Source: Gambelia wislizenii
Taxonomy: Eukaryota > Chordata > Lepidosauria > Squamata > Crotaphytidae
DNA: 64,000 nt
Reading direction: 5' to 3'
NCBI GenBank assembly: GCA_030847615.1
Contig: JAUMIR010000002.1
Coordinates: 238,161,809-238,225,808 of the forward strand
Under the pieces are notes generated by a model that saw only the letters and a program-made list of their open reading frames with translations, had not been told where the DNA came from and did not search any database. Position numbers and translations under genes: made by a program. Position 1 is the first letter of the stretch. Each line of letters begins with the position of its first letter. Below are positions 1 to 12,600 of this stretch, piece by piece.

Positions 1-399
1 AGCACAAAACCTGCAAAAGTTATAAAAGAAAATAAAAATGCCTTGTGCTAGGGATATGTATGGACCAAGGAAATTTGTTACAGGGGTAGCGGTTAGGAGG
101 GAAACAGCAAGAGCATAGACAATTTTTCAAAAGCTAGACTACTTCTATGTAAGAAGCAAAGATGTTGTACTGAGAAGGGAAACATTGTCCCAATACTGTA
201 CTCACAAATCATATTTACAAAATGGAAAAGGAAAAAGGATCTTGTTGCAATTTAGTACTGATGATCATGATAAGAAATTATTATGAAGAATCACTTCAAT
301 AATGCCTCTTGAAAATGCCTCATTGACACTGTATCCAGAATAAGCAACAACTTCAGCAGTGGCTCCTGATGCAGTCTGGGACATGCCACTTTTTATTAA

Positions 400-671
400 A
401 CAGGTTGCCCTCACCCGTATCTGCAGAACCAATACCCATGGTTTCAGTTATCCACAGCTGAAAAAACAGGAACACATACCATAAAGTCACGCTGGAAAAT
501 GCCTAGAGGCATCCTCTCTAGAAATCACTAGAAATCTTCCAATGCAACTCTATGGTATGTTTGTACAGGAAGCCCTTTATTTTAATATGGTTACTATTAT
601 CCACGGTTTTACTTATAAATGGTAAGCCCAGGAATGTATCTCCATGGATATATGGGGAAGGGTGACCTGTA
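400..671 (+). mobile_element. Tigger-like MITE, second subfamily, diverged
   Basis: Ends CAGGTTGCCCTCACCCGTAT and GGGGAAGGGTGACCTGTA; the interior has TGCAACTCTATGGTATGTTT and ATTATCCACGG. Confidence 0.72.
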
Positions 672-1047
672 CATGGTCTCTTAATTTCCTCCTGCCCCAA
701 TATAGTTAGCATAGGTTATACCATAAGAAAGGCCCATTTTTAATTCAAGGATTTTCTTCTAATAGGTTTGTATGTCCCTATGAACAGATGTGGTCTTTAA
801 AAACAGTATCATCACATCCACTTCCACGTAACAAAATAGTGTATGTAGGAGGCTGTGATCAGGATACAACTGGGATTTCCCTACATTGCATATTCTAGGA
901 AGGCAAACACATCAGTGGATCACTGTGATATCCATTTGGAATTATTTCAAAATGCTACTTCAATGATTTCAGTGAAAGTGGCATTAGGGTAGACCTAAAT
1001 ATTGCAGAAAATACAAGTTGCTGTTGTAGACACATAATAAGTTGACT

Positions 1048-1232
1048 CTGACCCTATCGTAGGGTTTTCTTGACAATATTCATTCAGGGGAGATTTGCCA
1101 TCAAATTCCTCTAAGGCTGAGTGAGTGTAAATTGGTCCAAGGCCACCCAGTGGGTTACCATGGCTGAGCAGGGATTTGAAACCTGGTCCCCTGGAGTCCT
1201 AGTCAAACCACTACACTATGTTGGCTCTTTTC
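1048..1232 (-). mobile_element. tRNA-derived SINE
   Basis: On the minus strand the head is GCCAACATAGTGTAGTGGTT with a B-box-like GGTTTCAAATCC. The body has CCCACTGGGTGGCCTTGG and a tail with AAGAAAACCC. Confidence 0.78.
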
Positions 1233-1387
1233 AGAAAATATAGGACTGTTGCCCAAAATGTCTGCCCCATGTTAAGTACCACTCTTGCCACCAGGTACAA
1301 CTGTCCCAGTGTTTCCATGCCCTTGCTTCCTATCAGCATTGGTTGTTCTTGTTATAAAAGAAAACCCTGGTAAAATGATGCATTAGA

Positions 1388-2832
1388 CCAGCCCTGCACA
1401 ATATATGGCCAGGGGGCTGCATGCGGCCTTCTAAAAGATTTTGGGCAGCCTGTGAGAAGATGCTGAAAAAGAATTTTGGGAAGCCCATGAGAGGATGTTG
1501 AAAAACAATAGGGTTCCCGGCGCTAAAGCTGCGCTGGTGGAAACCCCCTTTCTGTGCAGGAAGAAACCTATAATTCTGGCCGTTCCAAGGAGAGCAGAAG
1601 GTGGGGCCAGAGGGTTCTTAAGCCCTGCTGCCCTCTCCCTCCTCTTTTTTTGTGCTCAATCAGAGCAGAAGCTGGAGTCTGGACGAAAAGTGTTTCCTTG
1701 TCTGGCAGGCCTTTCCTGTGTGGTTAGTTTACCAGAGCTGGTGGTCTGCGGAGGAGGGCTGTCCTTTCCCGCCTGTGTTGATCCCCTCCCCTTTCTCCTC
1801 TCCTGAGTAGCAGATCCTTCCAAAAGCCTGTTTCACTCCCCAGCCACCGTCTTCTGCCTTTGGAAGGAGGGGGGAGGGGGGAGAGAAGGGTTTCCTCTGC
1901 ACACCCCTCCACCCACCACCGTGCACACTCTGCTTCCCTCCTGTAGCGGCCCAATCATTTTGTTGTCCAACAGCAGATAAAGGGACCTGGAGGAAAGGCG
2001 CAGGTTTCCTCTGTACACCCCACCACCCGCTGCTGTGCACACTCCTCTTCCCTCCTGCAGCGGCCTGATCAATTTGTGGCAGGTGGTCGGACTCGAGGTA
2101 GTCTGGTGTGTGTGTGTATATGGTTCTTTCAGAAAGATTTGCCTGGAGGGTGGGGTAAAGAAATCCATCTGCTTTTCCTTACTTTCTATCTGGGGGGCAA
2201 GGTGCTTTGGTGCTGGAGGCTGTGGTGTCGAGGTTGGGAATCAAAGGCCTGGGAAGAGGGGAGCGTCTGTGGTGAATGATTCTCTGGGCATGTCCTGAGT
2301 GCTGAGGCTATTATTCCAGGCTGCTACGTGGAATGGGTTTCATTTGCTCAACTTTCCCTTGCATTTGCTGTCACTTATATTTCTGGCCTGTGCAGCTGCC
2401 ACTCTAGTTTCAAGTATAGCTTTGAACCAGAGTAAGATGTTTCCATGGTGGCTTGTCCACACAGACTCTTAGGTTGTCACTTTATGGGGTTGCCAACTGA
2501 CCAGGGGGGGGGAAATAGCAGCTGGGCTACCCTCATGTTTGCCTTTAAGACCCTCCATGGGCTGGCTGGCGCATGAGGTACAGCTTTCCCAGTAGGGAGT
2601 GGGGAAACATTCTCTCTTGCAGCTCTTCTGTACATAAAGCCAATCAGCATAAAGCCAAACACAGTTGCAGAGCCTACTGAAAAGCTGGAACCATGCCTTT
2701 AAGGAAGCATTAACACCACTATCTTATTCTTACCTTTACTTGGAAAGTGAGCTGCTAAAAACCTATGTGCGGCCCTTAAAGTTTAGCCTGTTTTAATTTT
2801 GGCCCCTACCTACTGTCAAGTTGTGCAGGTCT
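1388..2832. mobile_element. hAT-like non-autonomous element, 1445 bases
   Basis: Flanked by a perfect 8-base duplication GCATTAGA (1380-1387 and 2833-2840). Short inverted ends (CCTGCACAA and TTGTGCAGG). The interior is C/T-rich with an internal duplication of about 114 bases (GTGCACACTC at 1921 and 2034). No transposase is seen. Confidence 0.78.
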
Positions 2833-2890
2833 GCATTAGACGTTACCTTCACATATTCATATTCATGGTGAAGAAACGAAAAGTCACATG

Positions 2891-2896
2891 TTTATT
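2891..2896 (-). promoter_or_regulatory. candidate poly(A) signal of PLEKHA3-like
   Basis: AATAAA on the minus strand, about 575 bases downstream of the predicted stop and just before the hAT-like element at 1388-2832. It is the nearest canonical hexamer that I see. Confidence 0.4.
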
Positions 2897-3469
2897 TATC
2901 ACAGTGTTTTGTTCCACTCCCAGCCTCTGCTAAAAACTTAAAGGAAACCAAGAATCCTGGGCTCACATCCCTCCTTCCCAAAACAACAATACCCCTGTGT
3001 GCTGGAGAAAGCAAGGGTGTGAGACTGCCTGCTAATTTCCTATATAACCTCTCCCCAAAACCTGCCCCTCCCATGGACTCCTGAATTGAGGAGTAGAGAA
3101 GCCATGAATTACACACAAGCTCCAGACCAAGCCTGGTGCCTGATCCAAAGGGAGGACTTACATTGCTACTTCTAGGCAGCAGGAGGACCCTACAGCGGGA
3201 GGGAGGTGAGAATACTCACAGATAGATTAGGCTGTGAAAAAGGCCAACACAGACAACTCCAGTTGCCTAACAGCCCCCACAACAGCAGCTGGGGTGGAGA
3301 AGCAGGTCCCAAGAACCTTGGTCTTCTTAAGCCACTAACAAGCTGTGGTAGAAGGGGGTGGGTGGTGGGTGGGTGGGGGTACAGGGACCAGTCCGCTGTC
3401 CTTTCTTACTGGACAGAGGGTAATCCTGCATGCCTCCCAACTCATCCTCTCTCCTTTCCCATATTAACC

Positions 3470-3656
3470 TCATGCACTTATCTGGTGGTGGCTCCTACCA
3501 ACTGCTTCTTCGATTATGGTACCAGCGGGGCTCTCAGACTGGGCACCCTGTTGCCCCCACTGTTGCGAGCGTAACATCACCATCTCTTCCAAATTGCGTA
3601 GCACAGTAACGGTGCCCTTGGGAGGGGCGGGTGGGACACGAGCTGGCTCCAGAACC
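3470..3656 (-). CDS. PLEKHA3-like: PLEKHA3-like exon 7 (terminal, diverged)
   Basis: Acceptor CTTACAG after a pyrimidine tract; the incoming phase 2 matches exon 6. The frame stays open for 61 codons plus the split codon and ends at TGA (3472-3470). It begins [15 protein letters not shown]. The sequence is proline-rich and then Gln/Glu-rich, and does not keep the RRRRTYSDTD stretch of FAPP1. The assignment rests on phase, splice site and total length rather than homology. Confidence 0.6.
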
Positions 3657-6600
3657 CTGTAAGGGAAGGTTTCTATGATGAATGGGTGGAACTTTGATGC
3701 CCCATGTGCCCCCATCCCATGACTAAGGGTGTAGCACTAAAGACAAGGAAGTTTTAAATGCTTTTTACTGTTTTTAATCATTTTTTTAAAATACGATTGC
3801 TATTTAATTCTTTTTAAACTTTTGTAAACTAACGTTTTAGCTTAATCCTTTGTAAATTATTATAAACTACCTTGAATTCCATCTCAGGAGAAAGGAGGGA
3901 TATAAATTGAATAAATAAATATATAAATAACAGAAACTTACTGCAGGATAAATGTGTGGTGGACTAAACTGCACAAAAAGGAAACTTACTTTATGCAAAA
4001 CAAGCCGTGGTCGGCTTATCTTGGTTACAATATACAGGCTGCAGAATTCCTTGTTTTCTTCTTTTTTAAAAAAACAACAACAACCAAAGTACTCATTGGC
4101 ATGCTCTTAGTTTTAAAATAGGAAACTAGAATTCTCATTCTCACAGCCAGAAACAAAATGTTTCTCCTACTGATTGGATTGGGGGCAGGGAACAGCAAGA
4201 GCATTAGCTAAATATCGCCAAATTGGAACTATGTGAGTTCAGAGAGCCTCACACCTTTCCAAATCAGATCTACCTATCCACCCACCTTTATTTAGATCTG
4301 GTTTGTACTGGAAATATACCACTAGCCAACCCTTCTTGACAGCCCTCTCCCTTCTTACTCCATTCCAAGGCAAGAAAGAAGAGAGAAGATGCAGCCATCA
4401 ACAGCATGGAGAACTTGATAAAAGACAGGAGAGGCCTTCCAGGCCGTATTCTTAATACGAAGTTTCTCTTGCCTTGGTTGAGCTCTACCTCCTGTCAACG
4501 ACACCCTTGTCCCTTCTTAAAAGTACATGAGTGTGTTGAGAAAGATGGTGGTGGCAGATAAGAAAGAAAACACTTGAGTCATGCACTTTTCCCCAGAATT
4601 TTTGGTAAGATTGAAAGAGATTTGTGTGTTTTCCCTCTCCTTTTTCTTCTTTGAGTATTCTCCGAGAAAAGCTAATATCTTTTTGACAGTAAGAGCTGTT
4701 CGGCAGTGGAACACACTCCCTCGGAGCGTGGTGGGGTCTCCTTCCTTGGAGGTCTTTAAACAGAGGCTGGATGGCCATCTGTCGGGGATGCTTTGATCAA
4801 GATTTCCTGCGTGGCAGGGGGCTGGACTGGATGGCCCTCGTGGTCTCTTCCAACTCTGCAATTCTATGATTCTATGATTCTATGATTCTATCTTTTGACA
4901 GTAAAAATGTTACGAATAGCCTGGGGAAACCTGCCCATCATTACAAAACAAACACACACACTTTATTGGTTAGCAAGGGTCATCAAATGGACAAAATGAA
5001 ATTGTTTTAAGATATAAAAATACATTTGCCAAAAATAAAGCAGTTATTTCTCCAGGGGTGCTTACCTGTCCGAAGAGACTATGCCTGTGTGACTCATGGA
5101 ACGTCTCACCTAAAGGCAATGGCAACAAGGGGTGGTGGGGGAGACCATGACACAACAACAAGGACATAAACACAATGCAACATCCTGTTATTCCAGATTG
5201 ACACAAGCAGGAATAGTTACAGCCTCTTTATGTGTACAGTTAAAAATGTATTTCAGATCACCACTCTACAGCAACCCTGACAATTTGCCAAGTTATTCAT
5301 AAGGATGTAAACCACCTTGATTTGAAATTGCTTTCAGCTAGCTTTATAACCTTTAATTGGTTTTTTTTCAAAAATGTTAAGTAATCTGCCCCAGGAAATT
5401 CTGAAACTGCTCTTTTGGCTAACGGGGGCAAGAGTGGCACTGTCACTGCTGGGCTTGGGACAGCAGCAGCAGCAGCAACAAACGTAAGTTGGAAAGAGTC
5501 CATCAGAGCACCTAACTGGACAAGGCTCTTCCTTCTTCACCACAAAATTAGACCAAGTCACCAGTAATTCTAGTTCTTTCCAACTGCTGGTGTATAGCTA
5601 TAGAAGGGTGCAGCTTCAAAATGGCAGAAAAAATCCCAAGGTCCAATTCCCAGGCAAACAGACAGCAAATAGGCTGGGAATGGTTTGACCAATATATGAC
5701 GACATGAGAGGTGCACTAGATAACAGTACCTACTAGCAACATTCCTCAACCTGGGGCATTCCAGATGTATTGCAAACAGCTCCTATCACGCTGTAGCCAA
5801 TATGGCTAATTGGTTGAGCTGGCTGAGGATGACCAGAAGTACAGTTGGCCTGCTGGGGTTTGGTTCCAAAACTCCACATGGATACCAAAATCTGTGGATG
5901 CTCAAGTCCCATTAAATACAATGGCATAGTAAAATGACATCTCTTATATAAAATGACGAACAGCAAGGTTTGCTTTTTGGATTTCCGCCCCCGCCCCAAT
6001 ACTTTTGGGCTGTGGTTGGTTAAATCTGTGGATGTAGAACCTATGGATAGAAAGAGATAACTATATAGTTTTGAAGGACTCCAGACTGGGTAGGGCTGCT
6101 AAAGAGGAATACAGTTGTCCCTTCATATTCTCTGGGGTTTGGTTCTAGGACGCCCTGTGGATACCAAAATCCGTGAATACTCTAGTCCCATTATATGCAA
6201 TGGCATAGTAAAATGGTGTCCCTTATATAAGATGGCAAAATCAAGGTTGGCTTTTTGGATTATTATTTTTTTTAAGAATATTTTCAAGCCGTGAATACTT
6301 AAATCCATGGATACCAAATCCGTGGATATGGAGGGACAACTGTACAGGGAACAAAGATGTAAACCAGGTGGATTAACAATAACTTTGCTTCAGCTGGTGC
6401 AAAATGAAATTGCTCAGTTTTGGCAAGGCAATTAATAATGTGCTAATTTTGGTATGGCAACAGGAATGTGTCACAGGTGTTGCTTTATTCTGAAATGGTT
6501 TGCACATGCAGTCCATTAGCAGACCCAATGCAAGGTAGAGATGTTTCTGGATTATAGTTTCCTGCATCTCTCACCACTGTCCATAGTGGCTTAGGCTGAT

Positions 6601-9600
6601 GAGAGTTAGAGTCCAACATGATCTGGAGGAACCACAGATTCCCCAGCTCTGCCTTAAGAGAACACTGCCATATGAGCACATACATCCTGTGTTTTGAGAT
6701 CAAATGGGGATGGCCTCCTCTAGTTTCAAAATTAAAACCAAATACAGTCATATGAAAAAGAAAGAACACCCTCTTTGAATTCTATGGTTTTACATATCAG
6801 GACATAATAACCATCTGCTCCTTAGCAGGCCTTAAAATTAGGTAAACACAACCTCAGATGAACAATAACACATGACATATTACACCGTATTATCATTTAT
6901 TCAACAAAAATAAAGCCAAGATGGAGAAGTCATGTGTGAAAAACTAAGTACACCTTATGACTCAATAGCTTGTAGAACTACCTTAAGCAGCAATAACTTG
7001 AAGTAATCGTTTTCTGTATGAGTTTATCAGTCTCTCACTTCATTGGGGAGGAATTTTGGCTCACTCTTCTTTACAACGTTGCTTCAGTTCATTGAGGTTT
7101 GCAGGCATTTGTTTATCCACAGCTCTCTTAAGGTCCCAACACAGCATTTCAATTGGGTTGAGGTCTGGACTTTGACTGGGCCATTGCAATACCTTGATTC
7201 TTTTCTTTTTCAGCCATTTTGTTATAGATTTGCTGGTGTGCTTGGGATCATTGTCCTGCTGCATGACCCAATTTCAGCCAAGCTTTAACTGTCAGATAGA
7301 GGGCCTCACATTTGACTCTAGAATACTTTGGTAGACAGAGGAGTTAATGGTCGATTCAATGACTACAAGGTTCCCAGGTCCTGTGGCTGCAAAACAAGCC
7401 CAAATCATCACCCCTCCACCACCGTGCTTGACAGTTGGTATGAGATGTTTGTGCTGATATGCTGTGTTCATTTTCGCCAAACGCATTGCTGTGCATTATG
7501 GCCAAACATCTCCACTTTGGTCTTGTCTGTCCAAAGGATATTGTTCCAGAAGTCTCATGGTTTGTTCAGATGCAACTTTGGAAACCTAAGCCGTGCTACC
7601 ATGTTCTTTTTAGAGAAGATGTATTCTCCTGGCGACCCCTCCAAACAAACCATACTTGTTCAGTCTTTTTCTAATTGTACTGTCATGAATTTTAACATTT
7701 AACTTGCTAACTGAGACCTGTAGAGTCTGAGATGTACCTCTTGGGTTTTTTGCAATTTCTGTGACCATTGCACAGTCTGACCTAGTGATGAATTTGCTGG
7801 GACGTCCACTCCTAGGAAGACTGGCAACTGTCTTGAATGTTTTCCACTTTTGAATAATCTTTCTCGCTGAAGAATGATGGATTTTAAATTGTTTGGAACT
7901 GGCCTTATAACTCTTCCCAGATTGTTGGGCAGCAACAATTGCTTCTCTAAGATCATTGCTGATGTCTTTCCTCCTTAGCACTGTGTTAACAAACACCTGA
8001 ATGCTCCAGACCAGGAAACTGCTAAAACTTTGGCTTTTATAGAGGTGGTCATGCTTGCTGATGATCAATTAATCAAGGGCATTAGATTAGCAGCACCTAT
8101 CTGCTACTTAGCATCTGAATTCCTATAGAGGGAGTAAGGGTGTACAGTTGTCCCTTCACATTTGCTTGGGTTTGGTTCCAGGACCCCCCGTGGATACCAA
8201 GATCCGTGAATACTCAAGTCCCATTATAGGCAATGGCATAGCAAAATGGTGTCCCTTATATAAGATGGCAAAATCAAAGTTTGCTTTTGGGGTTATTATT
8301 TTTTTAAGAATATTTTCAAGCCATGAATACTTAAAACCGTGAATGCCAAATCCGTGAATGTGGAGGGACAACTATACAGTTTTTCACACATGGTTTCTCC
8401 ATTTTGGCTTTATTTTTTGTTGAATAAATCATGACATGGTGTAATATGTCATGTGTTGTTGTTCATCTGAGGTTATATTTACCTAATTTTAAGACCTACT
8501 AAGGAACAAAAGATTGTTTATTATGTCCTAATATGTAAAACCATAGAATTCAAAGAGGGTGTTCTTTCTTTTTAACACAACTGTAAAGGGAGGCATGGAG
8601 ACGCACTATCCACAATGCTGCAGCCTTATTTGAGAACTCACGACGAACAAGTCTTGAAGAGAAACGACAACGCAGAAAGAATCACAACCCAAAAACATCA
8701 CCCAAGGAGACCTTCTGCTGTGCTTTTTGCAACCGGACTTGTTTATCTCGAATTGGCCTTTTTAGTCATCAGCGCGCTTGCAGAAAGCGCGGGATGAGTC
8801 CTTCCTGAATCTTTGTTTGCGAAGAAAAGCCAGAGAGAGAGAAATGCAAATATATGGAATTTCATATAACAAAATTACCTAGTATTGAAAACATGTACAG
8901 ATCGTACTCCCCTCCATTTACACTGGATCGGTATTCACAATTTCACTTACCTGCATTGGGGGGGGGGGAGAGGTCTCACTAGACATCTGGAGGACCACAG
9001 AGTTGCACTGGAGGTGGTCTCCCTAGCCACTGGGAAGTCCTCTTCCATGACTGAATGGTCAACTTCTGGCAGAAGTTGACTATAGAGTCATGCCAGATGC
9101 CCAGACAGGCAACCTCTCTAGGCATTTTCTACGTCCTCCGGTGCAACTCTATGGTATAATATGGCAGTTCGCTATTATATGTGGTTTCACATATTTGTGG
9201 TAAGTCTGGGAATGTATCCCCCGTGTAAACAGGGGTGGGGGGATTGACTTGTGTACATTAAGGATACATATAATATATTTCACTCTGAAGTGAAAGACCA
9301 AAGGGACCAGAATCCCAGCAAACAATCTTTCTATCCTTTTACACAAGAAATCATTTGAAATCTTAACGTTATGGAAAAGGTGCCCTTAGATGCCCTCTCC
9401 CAGGCTTCATCCACCCAAGAGAGTAAATGAGTGAGGATGCAGAAGTGCCACCACTACTATGAAATCCTCTTCTACATATAAATGCAGGTTTTCAGTGTGT
9501 CATCTCGTTGAGATTGCTCTCAGGCAGACAGAGATAATATAAAGATGAGGAACAAATGAATGGAAAAACAGACTTACCCGGTGGGAATGTGGGAGTTTAG

Positions 9601-12600
9601 TGCCCACAAAATCAGAAAGCTGAGAGACTGTTGAAGGATGGTAGAGCTCAGGAGCCAGTCGTGTGTTTGCAAATTTCATGCAGTCTTCTAGCGTTGAGAT
9701 GAACTGGCTGCAGGTCGCTCGTAACAAGGATGAAGCTTCATTCATTTTCTGGGGGAAAGCCAGGAGCAGAAGAAGAGGATGAATAAGTGGAATTGTTGTC
9801 TACCCAGCCTCATCCTCAGAGCCACCACTGTCCTGTGCAGTCTCTCAGGGCAAGTGTTGAAGGGACAGTTCTAACATTCAATCACTGAAATGGTATATCT
9901 CTGTAGCTCCTTGGTACCCACATGCAAAGTCTTTCAAACAAGTGAGTCTGCACATGAAAATTAAGATTACACCATCTACTCTCCACTATGATATTGAACA
10001 TAGATACTAAACTAGTATTGGGAGATACTAAAGAGGCTGAAATTGCTAGATACTTCTAAGCTTGTAAAATCATTTACTTTATTATAATTGATCTATTTGA
10101 ATTTTCAAACAGTCTGGGGATGTTTTTGGCAACAATAACGGCAGCAGTATCAGAAAATTTATAAACCTCATTAATTGAAACAGTCTGTGGCTTTAATCCT
10201 GTTGGTCAGTACCAACTACATTAGACCTATTCAATCAATTGTTGAATAGTGGGTCAACATGTAGGTAAATCTTACTGATTCAATGGACCTACACTAGTCA
10301 GGAATAATAATCACATACATGTCTCATCTTTCCAAGAACAACAGAGAAAATATCTGGGAAGTGAATTTTCAGCACAATAACAACGAACATCAATATGTTA
10401 AAAATAAGTAAGCTTCCAAACCAGGTCAGTTTGACAGCAGAATTACTACTGTTTTCTATGGCTGGGTGCCTTGTTTGCCTCAGAGGTAGCAATTGTGTGC
10501 CACAAGCTGCAAGGAGGGAAAACCTTTCTTTTACTGTTCTGGGCTGGGAACTGCCTCGGACATCCAGGGAAATGGCAGTGCCTGCCAGGCAGCGATCTGT
10601 CCTGACTCTGCCATGGAGCTGATAGAGAAAGGCAACGGTGACGGACCCGAGAAACATGTGGATGCGGGAACAGTGTAGACCATCTATCTACCTGATGACC
10701 CTTCGGAGTGACAGGTTAGGGGGACAGCTCCAGGGCAAAACATTCAAAGAGTCCATTTAGAGTTTTGCCCCTAGTGTAGACAAGCCCCTAATAGAAATGC
10801 TAAAAATAGAGGTGGGGAATATATTTTTGGCAGGAGAATGTTTTATATAGAAACAATCTAAAATAAGGATTGAGCTCAATGGTATTAGCTCAACAGTATT
10901 AAGTCCCCTAAACAGGCAAGTAACAAGAACAAGACAACAATATTTTCTGGTCTCCCCCTGCAGTCCTTACCTTTGACTATGCTGGCCAAGGCTCACAGGA
11001 GCCACAGTCCAACAACATCTGAAGTGCCACGTTGCCTACTGTTGCTTCAAATGTATTATTGCAGATTGCAGCTAAAATCTAGCAGCAAACCAGAGGTCAA
11101 TTCTTGCCCCTGCACACTACCCTCTACAGGCTGCCCAGGCACGTTTTCCATGACCCAGAAGTGACATGACATCACATCCGGTTTCAAACTATTTGTGGAC
11201 ATTTGTGGGGGGAGGTTGAGGGAGAGAGAAGCTAGACTGTTGCATTTAAGGGCAGTTTTGTGATATCTTGGGCTATCTGCCCAGTTTTTTGGGTGGGGAG
11301 GAGAGGTTCAGAGACTTGGGGGCCGTATGCAGCCCAAAGGTTGTACTTTACCCGCCCCAATGTAATCTGTCAAGAAGTCCTGAATTATGCTACAAATATT
11401 AGGGCTAGAGAGAATTTCTATAACATCTTGTATTTATGGTATTATAGGATATAAAAAAGTATAATGTGACACATGCTTATTACTGGAGATGTAGTTATAA
11501 TAAAGCAGACTTTAGGGATCTCTGGTGAGAATATAATTAGGGCTAACATTATTAATATTACTGAAGAGATAACAGTACATAAATCACCATTTTGGCCCTT
11601 CAGTTGTCTTCTTAAAGGGACTTGCAACAATGATAACAACAAATGCTTTAGGTAAATTGATGGGAAATATATTGGGCTGGTCAGCAAATGAAAAAGGACT
11701 CTTTGGAAGCTTGGGAGATACATACCAATTACTGGAATAAGCAAATTAATTTCCAAACTATTTCAACAGAGATTTTGAAAATAATACTGTTTGTCATGTG
11801 GATTTGGAATGAAAAGTTAATGTTTGTGTCTGGCAAACTTAGGTATTGGCTGATATTATGTACTATATATAGTACCTGTATTTCCTCATTTGTGTCTGCT
11901 TTTCTATTTTAAAACGTATTTTAAAAACCCCAAACATTAATGAGGATCTTGCACCCTTCAGGAAATGCTTTAGAAGCAGTAAGGGGGAGGAAATATGACT
12001 CGCAGTAAATTTCACGTGTTAAAGTTGCACACTGCACAGTCATAGGCAGTTTACAACTAGGTTTTCCATGGTGTTTTTCCAGGCTGTGACGCCGTGTTCT
12101 AGAAGAGTTTATTCCTGATGTTTCGCCTGCATCTGTGGCTGGCATCTTCAGAGAATGGTGGGGTAGGGGTATGTGGGGTTTATATACTGTGAGTACCTGT
12201 TGCAGACGATATGTAAATTTGTGCATTTGAATGACTAGTTCTTAAGGTGGGTGGATATGCAAGGAGGATTAGTGCCTGTTTGGTTAATGGTCTATTGTCT
12301 GCTGGAAATCCCCCTGTCCCCGGGTGAAGTTTATTTGCATGTGTTGAGTTTTGATTTTGGTGTTTTTCAGAACTGGTAGCCAAACTTTGTTTACTTTAAG
12401 GGTTTCTTCTTTCCTGTTGAGGTTGTCCAGGTGTTTGTGGATTTCAATAGCTTCTCTGTGCCTTCTGATATGATAGTTGTTGGCCTGGTCCAGAATTTCG
12501 GTGTTTTTAAATAACATTTTGTGTCCAGGTTGGTTTATCACGTGTTCGCCAACTGCTGATTTTTCTGGCTGGCCCAGTCTGCAGTGTCTCTCATGTTCCT

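Noticed and set aside
1..3400. MAP3K12 or another mammalian TARBP2 neighbour beyond the PLEKHA3-like gene
   Set aside because: Only repeats and unassigned sequence seen; no kinase or other conserved exon.
4581..4796. small protein-coding gene with a hydrophobic stretch
   Set aside because: It is the CR1 ORF2 C-terminus preceded by unrelated intronic sequence.
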